Assembly (NCBI GenBank): GCA_019914995.1
Contig: CM034139.1
Coordinates: forward strand, 7,046,461-7,110,460
Reading direction: 5' to 3'
Source of the DNA: Acanthochlamys bracteata
Lineage: Eukaryota > Streptophyta > Magnoliopsida > Pandanales > Velloziaceae
Length of the DNA stretch: 64,000 nt
Positions 12,526 to 24,054 of this stretch are shown piece by piece (within the stretch, counting starts at the first letter, position 1; each line of letters opens with the position of its first letter). Under the pieces are notes generated by a model that worked only from the letters and a program-made list of their open reading frames with translations, was not told the origin of the DNA and searched no databases. The position numbers were made by a program, and so were the translations under genes.

Positions 12526-15108
12526 ATGGCTGAAAAGGATGGTGTTTCAAGATCAACCGATTCTTTCGAGTTCATGTTAATAGAAGGGGACCCTGATCAT
12601 CTGAAGTCTGTATTTTCCACACCTAACAGAACTACTATATGGATAGATTCTGATATGCTGAGACTTAAGCATCGCATAGGCCGGGGTCCTTTTGGTGATG
12701 TGTGGATAGCAACCCATCATCTTCGCAATGAAGAGTATGATCGTTATCATGAAGTTGCTATTAAGATGTTACATCCTCTGAAGGATGAGGACATGCAGGT
12801 CTTCTTGGCTAGGTTTGACAGTGTGTTTGCAAAATGTCAAGAGTTAGGAAGCGTTTGTTTTCTGCATGGTACCTCAATTCAAGATGGAAGGGTAACTATC
12901 TTTAATTTTATACTTTTGGATGCTTTTCAATTGTTTCTGACATAACTGCATACTGTCAGCCATCCTTCCTATGCGACTTTATATAGTGACGCAAGTTGTT
13001 CTTTTCAGCTTTGCATTGCTATGAAGTTCTATGAGGGGTCAGTTGGGGATAAGATGGCTCGTTTGAAGGGGGGACGACTTTCACTACCTGATGTCCTGAG
13101 GTTAGCATCTGATCTATACATGATTGTGGTCTTATGTTATCGCAGAAGGACCTTCTTGTTAGCTTCAGTGATGAATCTGTTAGTCAGGTCACATGACATG
13201 TGTTCAAGTTGCATTTTGTATCGTTATGCAGATATGGTATTGATCTGGCTCATGGATTGAAAGAGCTTCACTCAAGTGGTATGCTAGTACTGAATTTGAA
13301 ACCATGTAACTTTCTTCTTGATGAAAATGATCGAGCACTTCTAGGGGACTTTGGGATTCCATTGCTACTGTATGGGCTGTCTTACCAAAATCCCAACATC
13401 ATTCAGAGGCTTGGCTCACCAAATTACATGGCTCCAGAACAATGGCAACCAAGTATGAGGGGTCCAATCTCTCTTGAGACTGATTCGTGGGGATTTGGCT
13501 GCAGCATCGTAGAAATGTTGAGTGGCAATCAGCCGTGGCAGGGTAAGTCTCCAGATGAAATATATGACCTGGTCGTAAGGAAACAAGAAAAGCCAAAAGT
13601 TCCTAGTGGGTTGCCTTCTGAAGTCGAAAATATACTGTTTGGCTGCTTTGACTATGACCTACGAAATCGTCCTCTGATGGAAGATATATTATATGCTTTC
13701 AAGAGGTATTTTCTCATTTCAAAGAGAATTTTCTTATGTACTCCTTATCAACATTTCTGATGTTGTGGTAGTGGCACTCCTGCTTTACATATGTTCTTTG
13801 CACCTCATTCATGGTCTTATTATCTGACTGAATTATCCTTCTTTTATCTTGCATGTGCTGTGTACTACGTGGAGCTTCCTGTGCGTAGTATTATGTCACA
13901 TTCATGTTGTAACAGAAACACCCACATGATATTGAACCTAATCATTGTAATCTACTTGGTAAAATCTGAACCTACCTTTTCAGTGTATCAGCTTAAACTT
14001 TCTTTGTCTATATATACTAGCAGTCTCTATCTCAAAAGATATGCATTTTATCGTGCAAAGGAGTAAGCAGATATCTTCATGTTTTCTTATATTGGGTAAT
14101 TATATTAATGCCTCTGAGGTCTACAAGTGGTGCTCTACTGGCATATAATCTTGCTTCTTTGGCAGTTGCCAGGATGCAGCTCAGACCTGGAGTGAAACAG
14201 AAAAAACAACTGTTGCCAGGTCAAGCCGAGTATTGTACACTGATTGGTCTCTGCTAAAGGACCCCCTGCAAGTTGGTGATACTGTTCGTTCTAGAAAACA
14301 AAAAAAATCTTGCAAGTCTGAAAATATGGAGATACCTGAAGGAGTTGTGGTTGGCATGGAAGATGATAGGGCTCGCAGTGGATTCATCTTGGTTAGGGTG
14401 CATGGTCATCATGATGCGCTTAGGGTGCACTCCACCACGGTGGAGAGAGTGACCCATGGGTTTGCAGCTGGTGACTGGGTAAGGGTAAAGGAGAATGATA
14501 AGAAACATTCCCCTGTTGGCATTCTCCATTCGATCGAACGCAATGGAAGGATAACTGTCGGCTTTATAGGCATGGAAACTCTCTGGCATGGAAATTGTAC
14601 AGAGATCCAGATTGCTGAAACTATTTGTGTGGGTCAATTTTTGAGATTAAAAGCAAATATAGGGAGTCCCAAGTTTGACTGGCCTCGTAAAAAAGGAGGT
14701 GAATGGGCGACGGGAAGGGTATCTCAGATTCTTCCCAATGGATGCCTTGTGGTCAAATTCCCTAGTAGATTCAGCTTTGGAAAAGACCATAGCTGTCTGG
14801 CTGATCCTGCTGAAGTGGAAGTAGTAAGCTTCAATACATGTGAAGGAGTGATTAAGAAATACCAGCATCTTGAAGACTTCCATTGGTCTGTTAGGCCATT
14901 GTTTATTGCTTTTGGTTTCTTCACTGCCCTCAAACTGGGTATTTTTGTTGGTAGAAAAATTGTGAGGCCGCAGAAGAAAAGAGGGAATTTTGCAATACAA
15001 GGAGATGGACAGCAGCAACAGGATGGTCAGCAAGGTGGCAAAGCAGCTTGGCTTCCTCCTCCGGTGGCAAATGTTCTCTTCCGTGAAGGGAGTGCCCCTC
15101 CTTGGTAG
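12526..15108 (+). CDS. KOC1: KOC1-like protein kinase of the chloroplast outer envelope
   Basis: Kinase-domain protein matching the layout of Arabidopsis KOC1 (At4g32250), a component of the plastid protein-import machinery. Four exons (12526-12891, 13009-13100, 13232-13705, 14166-15108) give 624 residues. The kinase domain comes first: glycine loop GRGPFGDVW (52-60), beta-3 Lys in EVAIKML (K80), DFG at 192-194, then YMAPEQW. The HRD segment reads VLNLKPCN, so residue 174 is Asn where active kinases carry Asp. Next are repeated basic beta-rich units (PLQVGDTVRSRK, GFAAGDWVRVKENDKKHSPV, ICVGQFLRLK) like the repeats in KEG-type proteins, without RING or ankyrin. One membrane span follows near the C terminus (PLFIAFGFFTALKLGIFVG, about 555-573), consistent with a tail-anchored envelope protein. 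KOC1 identity rests on memory of the family. Confidence 0.82.
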
Positions 15109-16115
15109 TCAGTCTTTGAATAATGTGAACTTGACAAGTAGAAGTACTGTAAATGCCTTGTCAACTTAAGCTATTATATATATGTATGCAAGAAACTTGC
15201 AAAAGTTGCGTCTGTAAGTGTGTTGTGTACATGTATCAATGTTTGGTTTCTGTCCGATTAAAATTTCGGAAGATTAAATTTTAGGAGGGTACATGGCTAG
15301 TTTTGAAGCAGGCTTACTCCTTTTCTTGGTAGCTCAAGCATGTGGAGCTATCAAGAAAATCTATCCTACGGAAATCAGGATTGCGGGCAACACAGGGACA
15401 GCCGAAAGACTCACTAATGCTGTGCAACTAAGGACGTGTTTTTTCTGGCCAAAACACTGAATAATCAAAAGTGAGTTTTCAAAATAAATTTGTTTACTTT
15501 ATTTTAGGAGTGGTTTGAAAATAAAATTTTATAGTTATAGAAATTAAATTTTGAAAGTAAATTTTTGGTAACAAAAATTGAGTTAAATTTTTATGTTTAC
15601 TTGCTTTGAAAATGAATTGAAAGTAAAATTTCTGAGTTCAAAATGTTGGCAAACATGCCCTTATTGCCGGAATAATTACTTCGCAACATCAACGAGAAGC
15701 TTTGAGTATCGACAATATCACCTTATGAGCACTGCAACTCAATCAGCTTCGAAGCAATTGTTGGATACTGTTTGCACAAGCATTATTATACTTGAAGCAT
15801 TCATGCAACATGAATGCTGGAAGTACTGATAATTATCATCAACAATATACATGAAATTTGGGGATTACAATCTCGTCGCTACACATTAAAAAGAAAAAAT
15901 CAACACAAGCAAAAATGCAAACAAGCTCAACCTATTTATGATTAGCAGAAGAAAACTGCTTACAGCCTATAGATACCTGCTTTCAGTAAGACCTTCCCAG
16001 GACTTCATAACAAGGCTAAATTGGATGCCAGCCACATAAGCAGAGATCTCTCTGCATTGTAGCAAGGTGCTTTCTGGCAAATCCTTGATTTGTCCAAAAG
16101 CAACCACCATCATCA
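15109..16115. other. Convergent 3' ends of the KOC1-like and CUE-a genes
   Basis: The KOC1-like gene (+) and the first CUE gene (-) converge here. 15109-15290 is likely the KOC1-like 3' UTR and about 15840-16115 the CUE-a 3' UTR. Between them lies a MITE-like element (15432-15660, listed separately). No open frame with coding character was seen. Confidence 0.5.
15432..15660. mobile_element. Putative Tourist-like MITE, 229 bp
   Basis: AT-rich element bounded by GGACGTGTTT on the left and AAACATGCCC on the right, an imperfect inverted repeat. It is flanked by TAA on the left (15429-15431) and TTA on the right (15661-15663), which would fit a PIF/Harbinger TAA target site with one change. There is no coding capacity. 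It resembles the better-bounded element at 56602-56888. Confidence 0.5.
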
Positions 16116-17516
16116 TCAGAAAACATCTGGACGAGATCTTCCAGCAATTGAACTGCTTGTCTGGGATTGCCTGAGATGCATGGCGAGTGTGTAGTTGCTG
16201 ACTTCAAGTGAGTGTAGCCGTTCCTGGTATTGTGATACTTCTTTCTTCAAGTGCTCAACTTCTTGGCTCTTTGCATCATAATCCTTCTGCCTCTCATGTA
16301 AGATTGCAACCCCTCTTCTTAGGACAGAATTGTCGTGAAGTAATGCTTCAGCCTTTTCCTTCAGCATTTCATTTTCCTGTACAGTCAGAGATTGAATTTA
16401 GTACAATCACGGAAAGTCCGCAAGTCAGAAAACCTTGAAAACAAGATAACTGCTCGATACAAGATTACATTCTGAAAGTTGCTTGCTGCTTCAGCTTTGG
16501 CGCTAGCAGATATGGATTTTTTGAGCAACTCAAGTACCCTGGACGCACGCGCCCTGGCATCATCAATGCTGGATGCGCTGGCCATTTCTCGAACAAAGAT
16601 ATCTACCCAACCAGGACCATTTGTAGGAAGAGCTTCTTCCCCTGGATTATCACTTCCTAAATGACTTGCTGCAGATTCTGAACTTGTACTCCTAGCTTCA
16701 ATCACAGATTGTACCTTCAATCTCTTGATTGCTGGCTCCAGGTTGTTTCCAAATGCTTCAAGTGTCTCCATTAGAGTCTGAAATGACATTATACATGTAA
16801 GTTAACACATGATCAAGAAGACAAAGAAACTCAAGAGAAAAAGAAAGTCCAGTCACCTTAATACAATTCCAGAATCAAAAGTCTTCGAATATGAATAAAT
16901 AAATCAAGGACATCATAACTGGGGGAAATTTCTAATGGACTGGACTTCTGATTGACTCACATGAGAAAACCAATTTGCCGAAACCTAGTTCACAACTAAT
17001 CCAATACATCTAACACGCTACAACAAAGAACAATCATCTCTAATTTCTTTCGAGAAAAGAACAATCATTTCTATAACAAAGAAGTAACACCACAGATTAC
17101 TGGAAACTTCATTTCCAATAATAACACTTGTACAAACTATTCTATACGTGAAAACCAAAATCTCTTTGCCACGTGAAAAATTGCTTTTATCACCCATTAA
17201 AAGTTTTTTATTGAGAAAAAAACAATTCAAAACGATAAAAACATTTCCAGACAAGAGATTCCCAACAAAATATAGCACAAAACAACGAAACAAAAACAAA
17301 TTAATCGAGAAAACGAACCTGTGGATCCAAATCGGGAAACATTTCGCGAAGTCGCAAGATCGGTACCTCCGCCACCGACGGTTGTTCGGCGGCGGGCGAC
17401 GGCTCCGAGAAACGGCGGAATCGCTTAGAGATCGGGCCGTGGAGTGAAGAATTAGGTTCGTCGAGAAGAATGGAGACATCTCTCTTCCTGCAAGCCATCA
17501 CTGCTGCTGCCATCAA
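16116..17516 (-). CDS. CUE-domain protein, copy a (ubiquitin-binding type)
   Basis: Small plant protein with an N-terminal CUE domain, a ubiquitin-binding fold, and a C-terminal coiled coil; its cellular role is unknown to me. Three exons on the minus strand: 17319-17516, 16469-16777, 16116-16376, giving 255 residues. The CUE domain starts with LREMFPDLDPQ at the end of exon 1 and continues TLMETLEAFGNNLEPAIKRL in exon 2. Then comes WVDIFVREMASASSIDDARA, and then a coiled coil (LRRGVAILHERQKDYDAKSQ, HLKKEVSQYQERLHSLEV). It ends RPDVF. It is a tandem paralogue of the gene at 18392-20468, but its last coding exon is unsplit where the neighbour has an intron. The leader upstream contains an AG repeat (17622-17637; CT on the sense strand). 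A second Met at residue 2 could be the start. Confidence 0.85.
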
Positions 17517-18391
17517 TTACTGATCGATCAAATCCACCGAAAAAACAAACAACAGAAATTGAATCGTCGAATTCGAATTCGAGAAATTTCACAAAGTAAA
17601 ATTTCTTTTTCTTTCTCAGCAAGAGAGAGAGAGAGAGGACAAAATTCGACGTAGCCGTGTAGGTATTTATATATAAGAATTGCAGAGGCGGTAGAGGGAT
17701 ATTTGCAGGTACGGCTGAGACCGAAATCCGTAATATGTTCGAATAGTTTTGTTCAGAAACTGTCCGATGAGAAACGCGTCACAGACTCTTATCCGAATCT
17801 TGTGCCGAAAATATCCCTTCAAATGAAAGAGAAGTTGTTCGCAAATCCGAAACATTACAATCGGATCTTGTTCCGAATATGCCCGTTATCGTAACATTGT
17901 TCCTGAACTTGTCCGATTCGGACATCTTCTGTTCCAAACCTGTTAGGTAAACCAGGAAGAGAAAGAACACGCTCGAATTCAGATCAATTGTAGCAATGTT
18001 AATAGTAGTAGTACGATATAGAAACCTATATTTAAGTCCACACAAAATTTTCAAACAAAACTTATCGTATAACATAATTCTTTCAATAAGAATAGTACAC
18101 CACGCATCTATATAATGGTTTTACACAACCGACCACAGGAATTCATCGTTTGGTGGTGAAAGAACCTGATACTCTTGCATGCACATTCCTTACATACAGC
18201 TGTATAAACGTACAAGTTTTCTCAACATTCAACAATAATCAAATTACAAATGAAGTCGCTCTATATATGTATGATAGGATATATAAGTATGATCCCCCTC
18301 GTGCAATGGATAATCACTTGAATCCTAACGGTTACAGCCTCTAGTGATGAACAACATCGGCAAAGATTAATGTCTGTGTGATAGTGTTGCT
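17517..18391. other. CUE-a promoter and CUE-b 3' flank
   Basis: Head-to-tail spacing between the tandem CUE genes. 17517-17690 is the CUE-a leader. 17700-17945 is a non-AT-rich stretch with a recurring short motif around TTGTTCCGAA (see findings). 18350-18391 belongs to the CUE-b 3' UTR. No gene was seen. Confidence 0.45.
17622..17637. repeat. (AG)n repeat in CUE-a leader
   Basis: Eight AG units; on the sense strand of CUE-a this is a CT-rich 5' leader, common near plant transcription starts. Confidence 0.8.
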
Positions 18392-20468
18392 TTAGAAGAC
18401 GTCAGGATGGAATCTCCCTGGTATAGAGCTGCTTTCCTGTGCTTGTCTAAGATGCATCGACAGAGCATAGTTGTCTATCTGAATGAAAGGAAGAGAACAA
18501 AAATCAATGAGAAGAGTTATGAAGGAGTGCATGACATAATTACCGAGCTAAATAAGTGAAAGTATACCTCGAGAGTTCTCAGCTGCTCCTGGTATTGAGA
18601 AACAAGCTGTTTCAGATGCTGCAACTCATGGCCCCTCCCATCGTATTCTTTCTGCCTCTCGTGCTGGATGGCAACAGCTCGTTTCAGGATGCTATTCTCA
18701 TGAAGCAATGCCTCAACTTGCTCCTTCAAAGTCAGATGTTCCTATTTGACATCAAGCAAATCAATGCAAAATGTTGTATCACTATCAAAACCCATGATCT
18801 CATAAAATCGTAGGCTAGTAAATAAGGATCTAATACAAGCAGGTTCAGAAAATCCAGTGCAAACACAATACTAACTGTTAGATCTTTTTCCTCAATCTGT
18901 TAACCCGCTTTATAACAGATGAAGATGTTGTCAAGTTCCCTTATAACATAATAATACTCTCAAAAGAATCTTTCTATTTTATCACATCTCAAGCATGGAA
19001 AGATTCAAACAGTTAAAACATATCACATACCTCACAAAAACTTTGTACTGCTTCAGCTCTTGCACGAGCCGCAATAGACTTTTCCAGCATTTCTAGAACT
19101 CTGGAAGCTCGAGCTCTTGCATCATCAACATCAGAGGCACTCATCATCTCCCTAACAAACAACTCCACCCATTCAGCACCTTGCACTGGATGACTCTCTG
19201 CCAGAGACGGATTTTCAGGAGGTGGTGCATTCGCTGAGTCGGTGTTGGTAAAACCTGTCAATTTGGGAGAGAAGACTGCATTCGAATCATAGATCACAGG
19301 GAAACAACAAACATAGAACTACATGGTTAGCTAGTTCTCTTGAGCTTTACTGGTGTGAAAAAGAAAGAGACATCATCCATTTTATAGAAGAATGTGAATC
19401 TTTCAAGTAGAAGGATCGCAGCACATACCTTCACTAGCTTGTTTGAAATTCTCGGTTCCATTATCAAATTTGCCTGTAAGAGAAGCTGTGTTTATTTCAG
19501 ATGATCCAAGCCGGAGTTCATTCAAACTCTTTATGGCAGAGTCCAAGTCGTTGCTTGAAGCTTCGAGTGCTGTCTCAAGAATCTGAAAGTATTTTTACAC
19601 CAAAGATAATTCCACTCTGATAATAACATTCCTATGTCAGAGTGCAAAGATAGCTGACTAACACATGGTATAAGGATCTACGATGGTTATCTTAGGTTAA
19701 CACTAGCTACACAGAATTCTCAGTCATTTCTTTTGCCCAACTCCATATCCGCATTTTCAGCAGAGTGAGGTGGAAATAAGAGAGATAATTACGCGCAAGA
19801 AGGGTAGATTTCACATGAAATACTGTTTCCTATACCTTACTTAAATAGCTAAAACTAATGGAAAATATCTGAAGAACAATTTTAACTACCTTAGAAACAA
19901 AATCTCTACGTAACTTGAGATACGAGTAAAAACTGTTACTCAACTGTCTTCTAGCATGCTTCAAGCAACACCAATCATATTGAAAAACAGTCTTTTCATG
20001 CATTTGCATATGAAATTTTCCTAGGTTTATAACTTGTTTGTACTTTAGATAATCCCTCTTCTATCGACATTCTTTGACCTAATTCCTACAAGATTTTCAA
20101 CAAAATCTATGACGACTACATAACTCTTTTGCATCTTTAATCTTTAACAACCTCCTACAGCAACTTCAAATGCATCATAAAACCATGAAACTTTCAAATT
20201 TCTACCGTAAATCTTGTTAAGAAAACCAAAAATAAATTACGAGAGACATGAAAAATAACACAAGTGTCGAACTTACCTCCTGCTCCATATCAGGGAAGAC
20301 TGATCTCAGCTGCATGAGATTCCAATTAACCGAAGACGGCGACGATGTCGGAGAGAGTCTAACCGGTGACGAAGAAGAACACCGGATCCGTTTCGATGAC
20401 GGGGGAGAAGTGTGGTGGAGCTCCTCGAAGATTGGATTCGATCTCTTGCCACAAACTATCGCCGACAT
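18392..20468 (-). CDS. CUE-domain protein, copy b (tandem paralogue)
   Basis: Paralogue of the gene at 16116-17516. Five exons on the minus strand: 20277-20468, 19429-19582, 19031-19275, 18568-18741, 18392-18478, giving 283 residues. The CUE domain begins LRSVFPDMEQE in exon 1 and continues ILETALEASSNDLDSAIKSL in exon 2. WVELFVREMMSASDVDDARA and a coiled coil (LKRAVAIQHERQKEYDGRG, LQHLKQLVSQYQEQLRTLE) follow. The last exon encodes IDNYALSMHLRQAQESSSIP and ends FHPDVF, matching the NYTLAMHLRQSQ and RPDVF end of copy a. Exon phases are the same at the shared positions. An extra exon split (19429-19582 and 19031-19275) accounts for the longer middle. Same putative ubiquitin-binding role, partner unknown. 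Confidence 0.86.
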
Positions 20469-21150
20469 CGTGCCGCCGCACGAAGAAAATTTCTCGTAAG
20501 AAAATTCTCTCCTATTTCCCCTACTCCGCCTTCCGCCGCCGCCGCCGCCTTGCTACAAACCTTCCGATCCCATACAACGTAGATTAAAAGATCAAATCGA
20601 GCCACGACGGTCGATCGCCGGAAGAAACGATTGGGGGAATTGGGTGAAAAAGATTCGGTTGTTTGCGGCTTGTTGCGTGCGTCCACAGAGCTCCTTCCTT
20701 GTGTTTGTGGTTTAGTTTATAATTCCTCTACTTTGCTGTCTTTATTAGTGAAGAGACGAAGAAAGAATGAACTAAAAAATATTTATATAGAAAAGTAAAA
20801 TTTTTTTAATAATAATTATAAAAAGAAATTTTTTATTTTAATATAACTTCATTATTTTTTTTATAATTTAACAGAAATAACAAAACTGTTTATTTTTGTC
20901 ACTAGACAAACAAATATAGATATGTAGAGAAACAATTCATTGCATAAAACATAATCCGAAATATTACAGCATATAAGTTCTTGATGAGAACAAGAGTTAA
21001 AATTTACCACAACAATTTTCTTCTTTCCTTTTTTTTTTCCTCCCCTGTTCTGAATAAAAACTATACAGCAGCTAGCATTGGAAAGTTTATGTACGATACA
21101 TAAACATTATAAAAATCACAAAGAAGAGAGGAGGAAAAAATCCATGATGT
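20469..21150. other. CUE-b leader and APRT 3' flank
   Basis: 20469-20700 is the CUE-b leader, with a GCC-repeat-like tract (20529-20549). About 20760-20930 is AT-rich. 20940-21150 is likely the 3' UTR of the APRT gene. No gene was seen. Confidence 0.45.
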
Positions 21151-22621
21151 TTATTGACGGCCTTCCATAAGTATGTATACTGGTTTTCCATTTAACCTGC
21201 AGTTTCCCTGTTACGATCAGAATGAAGATTACCATTTTTCCAAAACACAAGCTCGTGTATTATACTGATGCATCTCGTTGAGAATAGCCACTTTCCTGTA
21301 CCTTGAACTGAGGTGACCCAATGAGGCAGGCACATTCAATTACTTCACTACCGGAGCGTTCTGTATAGTTTTGAGAAGTGGAACAGCAAAATTATAGAAC
21401 TTTCAGTCTTGCAATACTGAGTCTAGAAATGGTTTCATGAGTGCATAGATATCAAGAACAACTTGCTCAGCATTAAAGTGAAACTCAGTTGTTGTAATAC
21501 TCATGTACAGCTACAAATCATAGAAATTTGATGATGGACTTGAAATAAATTAGGTTTTACCTAAAAGTCTTATGGCAGCAGAAAGTGTTCCTCCAGTTGC
21601 AACTAAATCATCAATAACCAATACTCGGTCCCCTGGAATAACATCACCTGAATGCATCTCCAAGGAATCAGTACCGTATTCCAGCTTGTATTTCTCCACA
21701 ATAACATCACCTGTTTAAATCAGTATGCCATTACTTTAGCTCATTCGGTATCTAAAGAACTGAAGTTCATGATGCACCACTTTCTAGGATAACACCATGA
21801 ATTATAGCAATCTGGAATCAAGCAGAATCAGAAATGCTCCACTGCAAGGGACAGAAGGGTACCTGGCAATTTATTTGGTTTCCGAAGCGGAATGAACTTA
21901 GCACCAATGCCTAAGGCAACAGAAGGACCGAATATAAAGCCCCTAGCTTCAATTCCTAGAGAAAGGAAAAGGAAAGAGCGAGCATGAAATCTCAAAAGGA
22001 TTCGGCATTATGGACTGGACTAAAAGTCTAAAAAGGTTTGCAATGCAACGAACAAATTTTATACAGCAGATAATTTCATCATCAAGTTGAAACATCTAAG
22101 TAATATGATATAGGTCATGCCATTATCCTGGAAATTTTACCACAATAAGCTGACATCTGACAAGTAAAGGTTTCTAATTTCTGAAAACATTGCGATTGAA
22201 ATCATTTCAGAAAAATTCATCAGCAGAAGAGCAAAATCTCTTGCCAAAGACCTCATTGTTAAGCGCTCAACTGCAGAGAGTAAAATATCAGTTACCAGCA
22301 ACAGCAGAGATGCCCATGTTTCTGTACCGTTCGACAAAGATATCAATGGCATCTTTGAAGACTTGTGGACTCAGCAGCAGCTTCGTGATATCGTTGAACA
22401 TAATACCTATCATCAATCAAGCAAACACCATGAGTTCCTCCACCGATTGACAACTTAACATGCATACACTTGGTTTCACTTAGGCAAACAATCAAACACT
22501 TGCAGGGTTAGAATTCAGAACCAGGTTTGGGGAAGTTGGGAACAACACGTATGGCTTCAGATATAGCTTGAAGTCTTGGGTCTGCTGCTTCATTGCTATT
22601 CTCCTTCTCTTCTTCAAACAT
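21151..22621 (-). CDS. APT: Adenine phosphoribosyltransferase
   Basis: Purine and cytokinin-base salvage: adenine + PRPP to AMP + PPi. Six exons on the minus strand: 22522-22621, 22296-22406, 21863-21955, 21561-21710, 21302-21360, 21151-21207, giving 189 residues. Landmarks in order: [86 protein letters not shown], and the PRPP-binding loop [20 protein letters not shown]. The end is [18 protein letters not shown]. The length is normal for plant cytosolic forms. An upstream exon (23204-23262) could splice in frame to add about 23 N-terminal residues (see findings). I could not decide which APT number it matches. Confidence 0.95.
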
Positions 22622-24054
22622 TTTGTTTCTATCTATTGCACTAAATTGAACACAACTACTTCATTAGGAAAATATGTATACATACCACACGCGCAAGAGG
22701 AGCCAGTTATTTTTTAGAGGTGAAGCTTATCATTGCAACTTCACTTCAGTTTGATTTAACAGCAAGAGGACAAGTTCCTAAGATCCATGAAGGCCCACAA
22801 AATAATCCTGTGCTGGTTGTTTATGGGTAGATAATGAGGTTATTTCAAAGCTGATCTTTCAAATTAACAATCATAGCTCTTCACGTGAAGTATTCATCTG
22901 AAACAAGTCTTCACGACGCGTTATTGCCTAAATTGCCTTGTCCATAACAAATAAAGTAGAAGCCGTTCCTGATTGAAAGTAGTAATTGTTATGCAAACAA
23001 CTTAACATGACAAGGTGGAAAGTAGAACTGAGCAGATAAGGATCTTATCCCAATCGATCTTTTAGTAAACAAAACTGTTAACCTAGGTGCTTCTGCAACT
23101 CAATTGTTACCATAGCGCTAAGAATCAAAGCCAAGTTGATAATGCAAGACAATGGTACTAAGAACAAAAATATGTGCATGATTGAATTGCATATGACAAG
23201 TACCTAGTGAAGCAGATAACTTTGGGACCAATGCCGTTGCTTCTGAAAATTAAAGACCCCATCTTGCCAGCAGCTAACGTGACCTATGCATCATTCAAGT
23301 ACACACTATTGAACTCCATGCGAACGCGACCATTGTGTCTTCACTCGCAGAAACTAAAGGACATTTTTGAACCCTACAATCTTTATCGGACGGTTTAGAT
23401 ATGGTTTTTCAGGCAATGACATCAGAGATGGAAGGAAGGAAGGAAGGAAGAGGACTAACGGAGGATCAAGGGAAGATCTTGGGATTGTCTTTCTTTGTTC
23501 TTTGTTAAGATCCATCTATCTACCACCGTGCTTTTTTATATTATGTTTCGTGTTTTTAAAATTTGTTACTGTTATTGGCTTTAATTTGATGAGGACAACA
23601 ATTTGCTGTTCTATGTGTGAGCGTGATATAAAGCATGATGTTGATTTAACTTCGAATTATTGAAACCTGAAAGTTCATATCATGCATACGACATTTTCTC
23701 GCATTCGAAATGTGAAGCAAAATTCCAAAACATTTTAGAGAAAATCTTTGATGATTCTAGATATTCCTTTACTATGCAAGGTAATGTAGCGGAGCCATGA
23801 GCAGCCAAGTTGATACAATTGACATTCTTATAGAACAACAAAAAAAAAAAAAAAAAGAATAATGATACACGAAGATCGAAGAAGGTTCCATGCCAACATA
23901 CGAAGATATACAAATGGGAGCTACCCTATATAACCGACCTACTTAGTTTATCCTAACGAGAACTTCACATATGACGTGGTAATATGGCTCATCTTTTACC
24001 ACTTTAAAGAAACGAAAAAGAAAAACCCGCAGAATTTACAGATTCCTCAACTCT
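22622..24054. other. APRT leader with possible upstream exon; 3' flank of the PX gene
   Basis: 22629-23203 behaves as an intron of the APRT gene if the exon at 23204-23262 is used. 23263-23540 would be its leader and promoter, containing a GGAA repeat at 23430-23448. 23540-23670 is unassigned. 23680-24054 is likely the 3' UTR of the PX-domain gene and holds an A run near 23838-23854. No other coding region was seen. Confidence 0.45.
23430..23448. repeat. (GGAA)n short repeat
   Basis: About five GGAA units upstream of the possible first APRT exon; on the APRT sense strand it reads TTCC and may lie in the leader or promoter. Confidence 0.8.

Noticed and set aside
23367..23663. 98-codon + strand frame with RDGRKEGRKR
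   Set aside because: Driven by the GGAA repeat and followed by non-coding-looking hydrophobic sequence; no splice context.
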